From a bacterium BMS3Bbin13 (GTDB taxonomy: Bacteria; Pseudomonadota; Gammaproteobacteria; 21-64-14), in assembly GCA_002897735.1 (NCBI GenBank), contig BDTW01000056.1:1-64000 (forward strand): a stretch of DNA of 64,000 nucleotides, given 5' to 3'. A program made the position numbers and the translations under genes. Under the pieces are notes generated by a model. The model saw only the letters and a program-made list of their open reading frames with translations. It did not search any database and was not told where the DNA came from. Below are positions 36,123 to 45,501 of this stretch, in pieces. Numbering within the stretch: position 1 is the stretch's first letter; each line of letters begins with the position of its first letter.

Positions 36123-39100
36123 CTACTTGCACGGCAGAAAACGCACCGTCTTCCCCATGCTCCCAAGAACCCGGCGCAGCGCCGCCACCGCCGCATCGAT
36201 ATCCTCTTCCGAATTGAATCGCGAGAGCGAGAAGCGAACGGCACAGTGGGCATCCTCCGCCCGCACGCCCATCGCCAGAAGCACGTGGGTCGGCTCGGGA
36301 GAGCCGGATTTGCAAGCCGATCCGGAGGACGCCGCCACACCCGCTTGATCGAGCGCCACGACCAGCGACTCACCCCGTAGTCCGGGCAGGATCAGATTCA
36401 ACGTGTTCGGCAGGCGCCTCTGCGGATCGCCGTTGAGCACCGCCCCGCTCACCAGATTTCGGATTCCCGCCTCAAGCCGGTCCCGGAGGGAGCGCACGCG
36501 ATCGAACCGCCGGAGTCCGGCCATGGCGAGCCCGGCGGCCTTACCGAGCCCGACGATCCCGGTTACGTTCTGCGTCCCGCCCCGCAAGCCCCCCTCCTGC
36601 CCGCCGCCGTGGACCAACGGGGACAAGCGGACTCCCTTTCGCACGTAGAGCGCGCCGGCCCCCTTCGGACCGTGAAACTTGTGCGCTGCGAGACTGAGCA
36701 GATCCACCCCGAGTTCCGCGACGTCGACCGGAATCTTCCCGACCGCCTGAACCGCATCCGTATGAAACAGGACCCCCCTCCCGTGGGCCACCCGGCAACA
36801 CTCCCGAACCGGCTGGATCGTTCCCGTTTCATTGTTCGCCAACATGATCGATACCAGAACGGTGTCGTCCCGTATCGCCCCGCGAAGACACTCCGGATCG
36901 ACCCGTCCGCCCCCGTCGACCGGCAGGTAGGTGATCGAATAGCCGAGTGTCTCCAGGAAGGCGCAGGTCGCAAGCACCGACGGGTGTTCCACACGCGTAG
37001 TGACGAGGTGTTTCCGGCGGCGGGCGTCGGAGAATGCAACGCCTTTGATGGCCAGATTGTTCGCCTCCGAGCCGCCGCTCGTGAAAATCAGCCGCCGCGG
37101 TCGTGAGTTGATGAGGGCCGCCACCCGACGACGTGCCCCCTCGATCGCACCGTGCGCGTCCCAACCCGCATGATGGATGCTCGACGGGTTCCCGAACTCC
37201 TCCGCCAAGTAGGGAAGCATGGCCTTCCGCACCATTGGATCGACGGGCGTGGTCGCATTGTTGTCCAGATATACAAGACGCCGCGCCCGCTCCGATGCGG
37301 CCGGGACCGGCCGTGCACGGCGCTCGTCTTCCCCCGTGGGGGCGTCCATACCGGATCGTCTTGCGGGGCCGCCTCCGTCGGCGATCCTGACCACATCGCA
37401 AAGAAGGGCCTTGAACACGGGGAAGCCGGAGATCTCATCGTAGTTGCCGATGTCGGTAAGTTCATTGACGTTCCATTCCCGCCATGCCCGCGGACCGACG
37501 GCCGCCCCCCCGCCCATATTGCACTCGACGGCCCCCTCGACGATTCCATCGGAGACGCGCGCCCTGAAAGGGACCGCGCCCCTGGCGGTCCGCACCTCCA
37601 CCAAGTCTCCGGACCGGATACCCCGGGTCTGCGCGTCCCGGACGTTGACGTGCACCGTCGGCTCCGGATTCTCCCGAAGCAGGCCGGCGATACCATGGTG
37701 CTGCGAGCGGAAGTCCGTGTCCGGACGGGCCCCGGAATTGAAAATCAGCGGGAAGGTCTTTGCAAGTTCGGGCGCCGCCAACGGGCCTTCCGTGGGTTCC
37801 GTGTATTTCGGCAGCGGTTCGTAGCCGTATTCCTCGAGAAGTGAAGACCGGATCTCGAATTTCCCGCTCGGCGTGTCGAACCCCGGCTTCCCGTCCGGGC
37901 GCAGCCCGCCTTTTTCCCATTTCCTGTATTCCGTCATCGGAGACGAAATCTGCACCGTCCCCCCGGCCTTTCGCACCTCGTCCGGCGTGAACCCGGACCC
38001 TTCCAGCACGAAGCGCAGCAACGCCTCCTCCGTCTGCGGATAGAGATCCCCATATCCGAGCCGGCCGGCGAGCTGCGCCATGATCAGATAGTCGTTGCGT
38101 GCCTCTCCCACCGGCTCGACCAATTGCTCCCGCAAGCGGAATACCGGGCCGTAGGCCACATAGGAATTGATCTCGAACATCGTTGTCGCCGGAAGCACGA
38201 TGTCCGCGAACGCGGCATCCGCGGTCCGCTGCCGGTCGATGCACACCACGAAATCCAGCTTATCCAGCACCCGGCGCAAAATCCCGGGCTGCGGCCACGA
38301 AGTCAAAAGGGACGCCCCGTGTATGATCAACGCCCGTATGGGGTAGGGGTTGCCCTCCAACACGGCGTCTACGAGCGCCGTGGCATGCGACTCGCCGCGG
38401 TAATGACTGTAGAGCGGGAACCGCTCCCTGCCCGCGGCCCGGCTCGGGTCCGGGTTTTCCTGATTGCAGGAGCGGTTGATCGGGAAATGCGAGCCGCGCA
38501 TGGCGAGTCCGATTCCGCCCGGTACGTCCAGATTCCCCGAAAGCGAAAAAAGCGTAAGCACCGCACGAATCGCCTGGACGCCGCTGTTCGAGTACTCGAG
38601 CCCCGTGTACATGACCGGACAAGCGCCCCTCGCCGTACAAATGCGCCGCGCGAGGCCGCGAATCGTTTCCGCCGGAACACCGGTAATCTGCTGCGCGATA
38701 TCCGGGGAGAAATGCTGCACGTAGCGCGCCAATTCCTCGAACCCCACGCACCAGTTTTCTATGAAACCCTCGTCGAGAAGATCCTCCTCGATCATCACCT
38801 CGATCATTGAAAGCGCCAGCGCACCGTCGGTCCCCGGCCGTATCGGCACCCACTCCGCATTGCAGCGCACCGCGGTTTCCGATCGTCTCGGATCGATGAC
38901 GATGATATCCGCACCACGCTGCGCGGCGGCCTCGAGGCGCCTCATGTCCATCGGAGGAGAATCCGTCGCCGGGTTGGCTCCCCAGACCACGAGCAGTTCC
39001 GCGTTCTCCATGTCGGAGTACATGTTCACGAGCATTCTGCCCAGCGTGACGTGCGGAGCGATCATCGCAAACGACACGTAGCAGAGCGCCCCCACGCCCA

Positions 39101-39545
39101 TGGTGTTCGGGGACCCGAACGGGAACAACACATTGGATGCCGATGAAACCGCCACGCCCTTCGGCTGATAGATATCGCAAAGTGACGACTCGAACGCCCC
39201 GCGACCCGTGTAGACGGCCACCGATTCGGGTCCGGACTCGGACTTGATTTTATTCAGGCGTTCGGCGATCTCATCATAGGCCGCGTCCCAGCCGATCTCC
39301 TTGAAGGAAAAGGTGCCCTTCGGACCGGAACGCCTCGCCGGATGTCGCAGCCGATGCTCACTGTGCACGATCTCCGGGGCGTGTCGGCCGCGCCGGCAGA
39401 GCGCCCCCAGCGGATGGTCGGGATCGGCCCGGATATCGACCAATTCGCCGTGCACGACACGGACTTCAACCCAACAACCGGCGGGACAAACGCCGCAAAT
39501 CCCCTTTTTCCACCCGGTCTCCGGAACTCCACCACCCGTCCTCAT
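36123..39545 (-). CDS. Fusion: molybdopterin oxidoreductase (residues ~1-730) + cysteine desulfurase (~755-1140)
   Basis: The N-terminal part is a DMSO-reductase-superfamily catalytic subunit. A [4Fe-4S] site lies at Cys17, Cys20, Cys24 and Cys50, followed by WDAAYDEIAERL, the probable Mo-ligand Cys155 (GALCYVSF), VVWGANPATDSPPMD and VIDPRRSETA. A C-terminal dinucleotide-binding domain starts PLIFNSGARPDTDFRSQHHG. There is no Tat signal, so it is cytoplasmic. A short Arg/Pro linker leads into a complete NifS/IscS-type desulfurase: YLDNNATTPVDP, the PLP Lys956 (AAHKFHGPKG) and the catalytic loop Cys1078 (SSGSACKSGSPEP). The frame is unbroken for 1140 codons; the only internal Met near the joint (37349) lacks a ribosome binding site. 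Substrate unknown; formate-, thiosulfate- or polysulfide-type chemistry is possible. Confidence 0.9.
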   Translation of the reverse strand: MRTGGGVPETGWKKGICGVCPAGCWVEVRVVHGELVDIRADPDHPLGALCRRGRHAPEIVHSEHRLRHPARRSGPKGTFSFKEIGWDAAYDEIAERLNKIKSESGPESVAVYTGRGAFESSLCDIYQPKGVAVSSASNVLFPFGSPNTMGVGALCYVSFAMIAPHVTLGRMLVNMYSDMENAELLVVWGANPATDSPPMDMRRLEAAAQRGADIIVIDPRRSETAVRCNAEWVPIRPGTDGALALSMIEVMIEEDLLDEGFIENWCVGFEELARYVQHFSPDIAQQITGVPAETIRGLARRICTARGACPVMYTGLEYSNSGVQAIRAVLTLFSLSGNLDVPGGIGLAMRGSHFPINRSCNQENPDPSRAAGRERFPLYSHYRGESHATALVDAVLEGNPYPIRALIIHGASLLTSWPQPGILRRVLDKLDFVVCIDRQRTADAAFADIVLPATTMFEINSYVAYGPVFRLREQLVEPVGEARNDYLIMAQLAGRLGYGDLYPQTEEALLRFVLEGSGFTPDEVRKAGGTVQISSPMTEYRKWEKGGLRPDGKPGFDTPSGKFEIRSSLLEEYGYEPLPKYTEPTEGPLAAPELAKTFPLIFNSGARPDTDFRSQHHGIAGLLRENPEPTVHVNVRDAQTRGIRSGDLVEVRTARGAVPFRARVSDGIVEGAVECNMGGGAAVGPRAWREWNVNELTDIGNYDEISGFPVFKALLCDVVRIADGGGPARRSGMDAPTGEDERRARPVPAASERARRLVYLDNNATTPVDPMVRKAMLPYLAEEFGNPSSIHHAGWDAHGAIEGARRRVAALINSRPRRLIFTSGGSEANNLAIKGVAFSDARRRKHLVTTRVEHPSVLATCAFLETLGYSITYLPVDGGGRVDPECLRGAIRDDTVLVSIMLANNETGTIQPVRECCRVAHGRGVLFHTDAVQAVGKIPVDVAELGVDLLSLAAHKFHGPKGAGALYVRKGVRLSPLVHGGGQEGGLRGGTQNVTGIVGLGKAAGLAMAGLRRFDRVRSLRDRLEAGIRNLVSGAVLNGDPQRRLPNTLNLILPGLRGESLVVALDQAGVAASSGSACKSGSPEPTHVLLAMGVRAEDAHCAVRFSLSRFNSEEDIDAAVAALRRVLGSMGKTVRFLPCK

Positions 39546-39916
39546 CGGATCCCATCCATCTCTATACGCCCGCGGATACGCCGACCGGTCGCACCCCCGG
39601 CGACGCCACGGTGTTTTTCGAAAGTCCGGTTCACTATCGTAGCGCGATCCGTGATACGGGTAGGAGAATCGGACTCTTATATGCCGGCGAACCCGATTCA
39701 GCGGCCGGATTTCACTCTACACCCTATAACGTGGTGCAATGTCAACCCCCGTTCATCGATGCAGGTATCGTTCCCCTCTCCATCGGCGCCGGTCCTTCCT
39801 CGCGGCCCGCCGCCGCGGGGGTGCGAAGGCCCGACCTGACGGAAAGATTTATGGCTTCGCGCTCTTGCTGTACACTGAACGACCATCCCGGCCCAACCCA
39901 GGCTGCGAGTTTCAGC
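39546..39916. other. Divergent intergenic region between the Mo fusion and the flavoprotein gene
   Basis: This 371-base non-coding stretch contains a TTGACA on the minus strand (39743-39738) without a clear -10 at normal spacing. On the plus strand a TACACT hexamer lies about 40 bases before the flavoprotein ATG. No repeat or RNA gene was recognised. Confidence 0.4.
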
Positions 39917-41104
39917 ATGACAAAGAAAAGGATTGTTGTCGTCGGGAACGGCTTCGCTTCCCTGTTCTTTATCGGCGACCTGCTTCCACTGCCGGTCTTT
40001 CCTCTCTTCGCCGCCTTCCTTCGCCGACTGCACTCCGACTACGATCTCACCGTCATCGGCAATGGACGATTTGTCTATTTTCCCGCCATTCCGGAATTCA
40101 TCATCGGAAAAAGGACGGCCGCGGACATCACCGTCGACATCCGCCCTTTCCTGTGGCGCAGGAACATCCGCTTTGTCGATGCCAAGGCGATCGACCTGCA
40201 GGACGGCGGGAGAACCGTGATCACCACGGATGGCGCCTATACGAACGATGCCCTGTTTCTCGGCATAGGACCGGCGTTCATGGCGGATGACATTCCGGGG
40301 ACCGGGATCTATACCTTCTCACCTTGCAATGGGCCGGATGCCATGGAGGCGTTCCTGAGCAAGCTGGAAGGGTTGAGTGAAGGCGTCGTTTATGTCGGGT
40401 TCAAGCTCAATAAGCGCGACGGATTCGTCGCCGGCCGCGGTGGACAGATGTATGAGTGCGCCTGTCTGCTCGATTATGCCCTGAAGGAAAAAGGGGTACG
40501 GGACAAGTTCGAAATTCATCTTTTCTCCCCCGACATCGAACCGGGAGCGGCCGGAGCGATAACCGACAGCCTGCTCGAACGCGGCATCATCCTCGACTAC
40601 GGCTATGAACCCAAGGCATTCGTCGAGGGTGGAATGCTCGATCCGGACGGCACGTTCCGGAGGGCGGATCTGGTGCTGTTCACGCCCGGCATCACCGCAC
40701 CGGATTGGATACGACGTACCTGCCTGCCGGTCTCGGAAGGCGGGCACATCGACGTCGACCGCTATGGCCGCGTCAAGGGCCTGGAAAACGTCTTTGCGGC
40801 CGGCGATTGCGGCAACCATGAAGACCCGCCCCCCTGGGTCCCGCACCAGGCCCACATGGCGCGACTGCGCTCCAGCGCCGCCGCAAAGAACATGCGGGAG
40901 GTGCTGCGCGGCGGGGATCCCACCCATACCTACCGATTCGAGCTATCGTGCATACTGAACATGGAAAACGACGCCCTGTGGATGCACGTCTCCGGCGACG
41001 ACAAGCCCCCGTTTCGGGGGATTTTCCCGCGCCATTCGAAGAAACTCGTTACGGTCAAGAGCGCGTTCGAACGACTCTATCTATTCTATCTCCGCCATCT
41101 ATAA
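39917..41104 (+). CDS. SQR/NDH-2-like FAD-dependent oxidoreductase
   Basis: This 395-residue two-dinucleotide-binding flavoprotein has IVVVGNGFASLFFIGDLLP (FAD Rossmann motif) at the N-terminus and DALFLGIGPAFMADD in the middle. The FAD-closing motif is ENVFAAGDCGNHEDPP. A Cys in YTFSPCNGPDAMEAF aligns with a catalytic Cys region of sulfide:quinone reductases, and the C-terminus (SAFERLYLFYLRHL) is an amphipathic membrane-binding helix, as in SQR and NDH-2. It could reduce quinone with sulfide or NAD(P)H; the donor is not certain. It lies 150 bases before the complex-I-like operon, same strand, and is divergent from the Mo/cysteine-desulfurase fusion. Confidence 0.8.
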   Translation: MTKKRIVVVGNGFASLFFIGDLLPLPVFPLFAAFLRRLHSDYDLTVIGNGRFVYFPAIPEFIIGKRTAADITVDIRPFLWRRNIRFVDAKAIDLQDGGRTVITTDGAYTNDALFLGIGPAFMADDIPGTGIYTFSPCNGPDAMEAFLSKLEGLSEGVVYVGFKLNKRDGFVAGRGGQMYECACLLDYALKEKGVRDKFEIHLFSPDIEPGAAGAITDSLLERGIILDYGYEPKAFVEGGMLDPDGTFRRADLVLFTPGITAPDWIRRTCLPVSEGGHIDVDRYGRVKGLENVFAAGDCGNHEDPPPWVPHQAHMARLRSSAAAKNMREVLRGGDPTHTYRFELSCILNMENDALWMHVSGDDKPPFRGIFPRHSKKLVTVKSAFERLYLFYLRHL

Positions 41105-41256
41105 TGCACCCCGGCCATCAACGGACTATGCGGTGAATCACGCCCCTTGTCGGCGACCCGGCTGCATCGTTCACGGCGCATGGTTGTATCGTATCGTCGA
41201 ATGAAGCGTCGTCACATCGATGCACGGCTCGTCGAACGAATGAAAGGACACCCGGG

Positions 41257-41622
41257 GTGAACAACGCGCTGGAACAATATGGATTGTTGCTCGGCCTGGC
41301 CGTCGGCACGGTCGGGCTGGTACTGAGTCTGTACGCGACGGCCCGCGCCCTTGGAAAGACACGCCGGGAACCGGGGAAAGACGTGCCTGCGACGTCCGGC
41401 CGTCTTGCGCGGGATCCGGTATGGGTGCGCTATCACGCGCGCTATTACGGCTATGCGCTGCTGTTTCTGGCCTTCGATATGGAAATGGCCTACATGTACC
41501 CGTGGGCGGTGGTGTACAGGAAGGAGGGGCTGGTCGCCCTGCTGGACATGGGTGTCTTCCTGGCCATCCTCTTTCTCGGCCTGCTGTACGGATGGAGCCA
41601 GGGTGCGCTGCGGAGGCAATAG
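41257..41622 (+). CDS. nuoA: NuoA-like subunit of a complex-I-like membrane complex
   Basis: This 121-residue protein has three membrane helices. The conserved NuoA middle helix is present (YALLFLAFDMEMAYMYPWAVV, with the acidic FD-ME residues). GTG start with AAAGGA eight bases upstream. The TAG stop is followed directly by the ATG of the fused B/D gene. NuoA helps form the quinone-cavity loop in complex I. Its retention argues for a complex-I-like rather than Mrp-like assembly. Confidence 0.9.
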   Translation: MNNALEQYGLLLGLAVGTVGLVLSLYATARALGKTRREPGKDVPATSGRLARDPVWVRYHARYYGYALLFLAFDMEMAYMYPWAVVYRKEGLVALLDMGVFLAILFLGLLYGWSQGALRRQ

Positions 41623-43782
41623 ATGATCGCAGGCGCTCGAGAGGGGACTTTGTCCGGACTGCGTCGCCTGGCGGCCGCGGCGATGGCCCGTGATCTTCAC
41701 GCAATCATCGTCCCGGGCCCGGAAGTGGCCCGCGCCCGGGGGTTGGACATCGAATCCGCGGGGCTGCAAATCGCCGCCACACCGCGCCACGCCAATGTAT
41801 TGCTGTTGGTCGGCCCTGTCTCCCGTGAACTGGGCGATGCCGCAACCGTTCTGTATGCCCAGATGATGCGCCCCCGCGCAATACTTTCGCTCGGAACCGA
41901 CGGCACTCCCCCGCCGTTGCCTCAGGCCGATGTTGCCGCCGATCGATCGCAATCCGGACTGGTCGACGGGGTGAACCGGCTTCGATCCGCCTTCTCACGC
42001 GGCGCCTTCCGAACGGACGTATCCGATTTTGACGCACCGGTGCTGCGAATCCGGATCGAATACACCTGTCCCATGCACCCGGAAGTTGTGCAGGATGAGC
42101 CTGGTTCTTGCCCCAAGTGCGGGATGACCCTGGTGCCCCGCGAGACGTCGGACACGGCGGAACCCCATCACGGCATGGGGCACGATGCCCCGGCCGAATA
42201 CACCTGTCCCATGCACCCGGAGATCGTGCAGGACCAGCCGGGATCCTGCCCAAAGTGCGGCATGAATCTGGTGCCCCGCGAGACGTCAGACACGGCGGAA
42301 CCTCATCACGGCATGGGGCACGATGCCCCGGCCGAATACACCTGTCCCATGCACCCGGAGATCGTGCAGGACCAGCCGGGATCCTGCCCAAAGTGCGGCA
42401 TGAATCTGGTGCCCCGCGAGATGCAGGACACGGCGGAACCCCATCACGGCATGGGGCACGATGCCCCGGCCGAATACACCTGCCCCATGCATCCGGAGAT
42501 CGTGCAGGACCAGCCGGGATCCTGCCCCAAGTGCGGCATGAATCTGGTGCCCCGCGAGACGTCGGACACGGCGGAACCTCATCACGGCATGGAGCACGAT
42601 GCCCCGGCCGAATACACCTGCCCCATGCACCCGGAGATCGTGCAGGACCGGCCGGGATCCTGCCCAAAGTGCGGCATGAATCTGGTACCCCGCGAGGCCG
42701 GACCGGCCGACGAACACGAACACGCACAGGGACACCAGGGCACCGGCATGGACCACGGCGATATGGATTTCATGTCCATGGTCGAAGTGACCAAGGATCT
42801 GCCGCGCAGCCCCGACGGCCTGCCGATGGATTGGATCGAGGTGCCGTTCGGCCCTTTCTTCCCCGGACTGCCGGGCGGCCTGCTCCTAACCCTGACGCTC
42901 GACGGGGACGGCATCGCGAAGACCCGTGTGCAGTCGCTCGTAGGCGGATCCGGTGCGCTGCCGGCGCCCGGCATGGGGGCGGCGGACTTTGTCGACCACC
43001 TCGGCGCGACGGACCCGCTGGCGCCGGTCGGCTACCGCCTGCTGGCATGCCGGGCCCTGGAGGCCGCGGCCGGGCGGTCCCCCGACGAGGAGATTCTGCG
43101 CGGGCGCATCGCGGCCGTGGAGCGTGAGCGCATCGCCAGCCACCTGGGCTGGTTGGCACTGTTTGCCCGGCAAATCGGCTTCGACCGGCTGCTGCGCCGT
43201 GCCGCATCGCTGCAATTGCAGTTTCTGCATGCCGATATGAAACAAGTCATGGCGCTGAAGCCGGCGCTACAGGCCCTCATCGAGCGATTGCAGCGAACGC
43301 CGCTACTGAAATCCCGAACGGCGGGTATCGGCCGGACGGTACCGGACCCCGCGCTGCGTGGTCCGGTGGCGCGCGCCGCCGGGGTCGGCGACGATGCGCG
43401 CAGTCGGGACAAGACTTGTTCCGCCCTGGGGTTCACACCGGCCAGTCGGGAAGGGGGGGATGCCCTGGCCCGCCTGCACGTTCGCCTCGACGAGGCCCGC
43501 CACAGCCTCGCTCTCATCGAGGCCGCAGGCGTCATCGTGCCGCCGGCACCGGTCGATATCGGCGAGACCTCCGGTGCCGGGGAAGCGGTGGTCGAAACCC
43601 CCCGTGGCATGGCCCGTCTGCAACTGACCCTGGACAACGGCCGCGTGAGCGATGCGCGGCTGGATACGCCGTCCACCCACCACCTGGACTTGGTGGCGCC
43701 TCTGTTGGAACGGCAGGAACTGGGGGATGGGCTCACCACGGTCGCCTCGCTGGACCTGTCGCCCTGGGAGGTCGTGCAATGA
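41623..43782 (+). CDS. Fusion: NuoB-like + five heavy-metal-binding domains + NuoD/HycE-like
   Basis: This is a single 719-residue protein. Residues about 22-98 resemble NuoB/HycG ([38 protein letters not shown]) but contain none of the Fe-S cysteines. Residues 146-360 are five tandem YTCPMHPE-x7[13 protein letters not shown] units (HMBD type) with His/Asp-rich linkers. From about 393 the NuoD/HycE-like part follows: [67 protein letters not shown]. It lacks both NiFe CxxC pairs of hydrogenases, the C-terminal DPCxxC site reading [13 protein letters not shown] lies six bases before the ATG. It is probably the soluble arm of the complex encoded here; its redox role is unclear. Confidence 0.9.
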   Translation: MIAGAREGTLSGLRRLAAAAMARDLHAIIVPGPEVARARGLDIESAGLQIAATPRHANVLLLVGPVSRELGDAATVLYAQMMRPRAILSLGTDGTPPPLPQADVAADRSQSGLVDGVNRLRSAFSRGAFRTDVSDFDAPVLRIRIEYTCPMHPEVVQDEPGSCPKCGMTLVPRETSDTAEPHHGMGHDAPAEYTCPMHPEIVQDQPGSCPKCGMNLVPRETSDTAEPHHGMGHDAPAEYTCPMHPEIVQDQPGSCPKCGMNLVPREMQDTAEPHHGMGHDAPAEYTCPMHPEIVQDQPGSCPKCGMNLVPRETSDTAEPHHGMEHDAPAEYTCPMHPEIVQDRPGSCPKCGMNLVPREAGPADEHEHAQGHQGTGMDHGDMDFMSMVEVTKDLPRSPDGLPMDWIEVPFGPFFPGLPGGLLLTLTLDGDGIAKTRVQSLVGGSGALPAPGMGAADFVDHLGATDPLAPVGYRLLACRALEAAAGRSPDEEILRGRIAAVERERIASHLGWLALFARQIGFDRLLRRAASLQLQFLHADMKQVMALKPALQALIERLQRTPLLKSRTAGIGRTVPDPALRGPVARAAGVGDDARSRDKTCSALGFTPASREGGDALARLHVRLDEARHSLALIEAAGVIVPPAPVDIGETSGAGEAVVETPRGMARLQLTLDNGRVSDARLDTPSTHHLDLVAPLLERQELGDGLTTVASLDLSPWEVVQ
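42058..42700 (+). repeat. Tandem 138-bp coding repeats (HMBD units)
   Basis: Units begin at 42058, 42196, 42334, 42472 and 42610, each encoding EYTCPMHPE...CPKCGMxLVPRE plus a linker containing PHHGMxHDAPA. Period 46 codons. Units 2 to 4 are almost identical at DNA level; unit 1 ([12 protein letters not shown]) and unit 5 (QDRPG) differ slightly. This implies recent internal amplification. Confidence 0.95.
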
Positions 43783-44675
43783 GGATCGCCGTCGTCCTGG
43801 GGTTCCTCCTCCTGGGCGCGTACCTGATCGCGGTCCTCGAGGCCTGGCTGGCAACCGGCCGCCTCCGCCTCGCCGCACCGGGCTGGGCGGCCATGGCCCT
43901 GCTGGGCCGCGAATCCGTGGTACCACGCCAACCGGACCGGCTCTTCTTCGAGACCGCGCCGGTCCTCCTGCTGATCGCCGCACTGCTGGCCGCCGCCGTC
44001 CTGCCGTTGGCGCCGGGGCTTTTCATCACCAACCTCGCCACCGGGGCCCTGTTCGTAAACGCCGCCCTGGCCTACGTGCTGGTGGCCTTGTTGATGGCCG
44101 GCTGGGGACCGGACGGCGCCTATGCCCTGATCGGCGGTTGGCGGTTTCTGGGCCAGCTCATCGCCTACTCGATGCTCATCGTCATGCCCATCACGGCGGT
44201 CGCCATGCGGGCCGAATCGTTGCTCACCACCGACATCGTCGCCTCGCAGGCCGGGCTGTGGAACATCCTCTACCAGCCGCTCGGTTTCGTCCTGTTCTTC
44301 CTGGCCGCCATGGGGGTCGCCTTCCTGCCGCCGTTCGACCTGCCGAGTGCGGAGGGGGAACTGGCCGGCGGCGTGACGGGCGAGTATACCGGCGTCCGCC
44401 TGGCCGTCTTCCGGCTGGGACGGCTGGTGCTGGTGATCACGCTGTCGGCGGCCACCGTGGTCTTCTATCTGGGCGGCTGGCTGGGGCCGGTACTACCGCC
44501 CTGGGCCTGGAGCGCCGTCAAGATACTGGCCGTAAGCGCGGCCATGTTGTCGATCGGGCATTATCTGCCGCGCATCCGCGAGGCGCACCTGCTGGCCTGG
44601 TGCTGGAAACTGGGCATCCCGCTGGCCCTGCTCAATATCTTCATCGTCGGCATCTTGGTGCTGGTATGGCCGTGA
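43779..44675 (+). CDS. nuoH: NuoH/HycD-like membrane subunit
   Basis: This 298-residue subunit has eight predicted helices. Conserved parts are [28 protein letters not shown] (helix 1-2 loop contacting the quinone site), [25 protein letters not shown] (the acidic cytoplasmic loop facing NuoB/D) and the SVKILAVS-like late helix. In complex I and group 4 hydrogenases this subunit couples the soluble arm to the pump. The ATG overlaps the upstream stop (ATGA). The acidic loop ([10 protein letters not shown]) is retained, so energy coupling geometry may be kept even though cofactors are missing from the soluble subunit. Confidence 0.92.
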   Translation: MRIAVVLGFLLLGAYLIAVLEAWLATGRLRLAAPGWAAMALLGRESVVPRQPDRLFFETAPVLLLIAALLAAAVLPLAPGLFITNLATGALFVNAALAYVLVALLMAGWGPDGAYALIGGWRFLGQLIAYSMLIVMPITAVAMRAESLLTTDIVASQAGLWNILYQPLGFVLFFLAAMGVAFLPPFDLPSAEGELAGGVTGEYTGVRLAVFRLGRLVLVITLSAATVVFYLGGWLGPVLPPWAWSAVKILAVSAAMLSIGHYLPRIREAHLLAWCWKLGIPLALLNIFIVGILVLVWP

Positions 44676-45193
44676 TCACACTGCAAACCTTCTTTATCGC
44701 CCTTTTCGGCATCGCCGCGCTCTGGTTCGGCGTGGTCGTATTCCGCACTTCCTCCATGATGCGCTCGGCGCTGGCATTGCTGTTCTCGCAGACGGCCCTC
44801 GGGGCGATGTTTCTGGCCATGCAGGCGGAGTTTCTCGGTGTCTTGCAGATCATGATGATGGCCACGGAGATGAGCATCATGGCCATCTTCATGGTGATGT
44901 TCATGATGGACCCGGGCGGACTCGGGGAAATGGAGATGACTCACCAGAAGCGTCTGTCCATCGCGGCGGGCGTGATCGGCGCTCTCGCGGTTTCCGGGGT
45001 CGCGCTGTTTGCGCACTGGGGTCCGGTGACAACCGTCGCCCCCGCGGCCGCGGAACAGATCCGGGGACTGGGTACGGAACTGCTGGGACGCTCGATGATC
45101 ATCTTCGAAACCGCCGGCGTCACCATCCTGACCGCCATGATCGCCGCGACCGCGGTCGCCATGCCGGCGCTGCAAAGGAAGAAAACCGCATGA
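44666..45193 (+). CDS. nuoJ: NuoJ-like membrane subunit
   Basis: This 175-residue subunit has five predicted helices. The third-helix signature for NuoJ is present as QAEFLGVLQIMMMATEMSIMAIFMVMFMM. It starts ten bases inside the end of nuoH, and its own stop overlaps nuoK by four bases. The sequence is Met-rich in the pi-bulge helix region. Divergent from E. coli NuoJ but the position between H and K is canonical. Confidence 0.85.
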   Translation: MAVITLQTFFIALFGIAALWFGVVVFRTSSMMRSALALLFSQTALGAMFLAMQAEFLGVLQIMMMATEMSIMAIFMVMFMMDPGGLGEMEMTHQKRLSIAAGVIGALAVSGVALFAHWGPVTTVAPAAAEQIRGLGTELLGRSMIIFETAGVTILTAMIAATAVAMPALQRKKTA

Positions 45194-45501
45194 GTCCGGA
45201 CTTGCTGACGGCCCTGATCGTCGGCGCGGGACTGTTCGGCATCGGCCTCTACGGCGCGCTGTCCCAAACCAACCTGGTCATGATCATGATGGGCGTGGAG
45301 CTGATCCTGGCCGGCGCACTGGTCAACCTGGTCGCCTTCTGGCGTTTCCTGCACCCGGGAAGTTACGCGGGCCAGATGTTCGTGCTCATCGTCATGACCG
45401 TGATGGCGGTCGAAATGGCGGTCGGATTCGGGGTGGCGATCGCACGCTTCCGCGCCAGGGGATCGGTCGAGATGGAAGAGGCCCGGGAGCTGAAAGGATG
45501 A
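45190..45501 (+). CDS. nuoK: NuoK-like antiporter-related subunit
   Basis: This 103-residue protein has three helices. The conserved acidic residues of the NuoK/MrpC family are retained in MIMMGVELILAGALVNLVAFW and VLIVMTVMAVEMAVGFGVAIA. These glutamates form part of the central proton path in complex I. ATGA overlaps on both sides tie it to nuoJ and nuoL. Confidence 0.93.
   Translation: MSPDLLTALIVGAGLFGIGLYGALSQTNLVMIMMGVELILAGALVNLVAFWRFLHPGSYAGQMFVLIVMTVMAVEMAVGFGVAIARFRARGSVEMEEARELKG

Noticed and set aside
42058..42700. HMBD array as a pure assembly artefact
   Set aside because: Units differ at several positions (first and last units especially) and the frame is kept throughout; exact copy number still needs read support.
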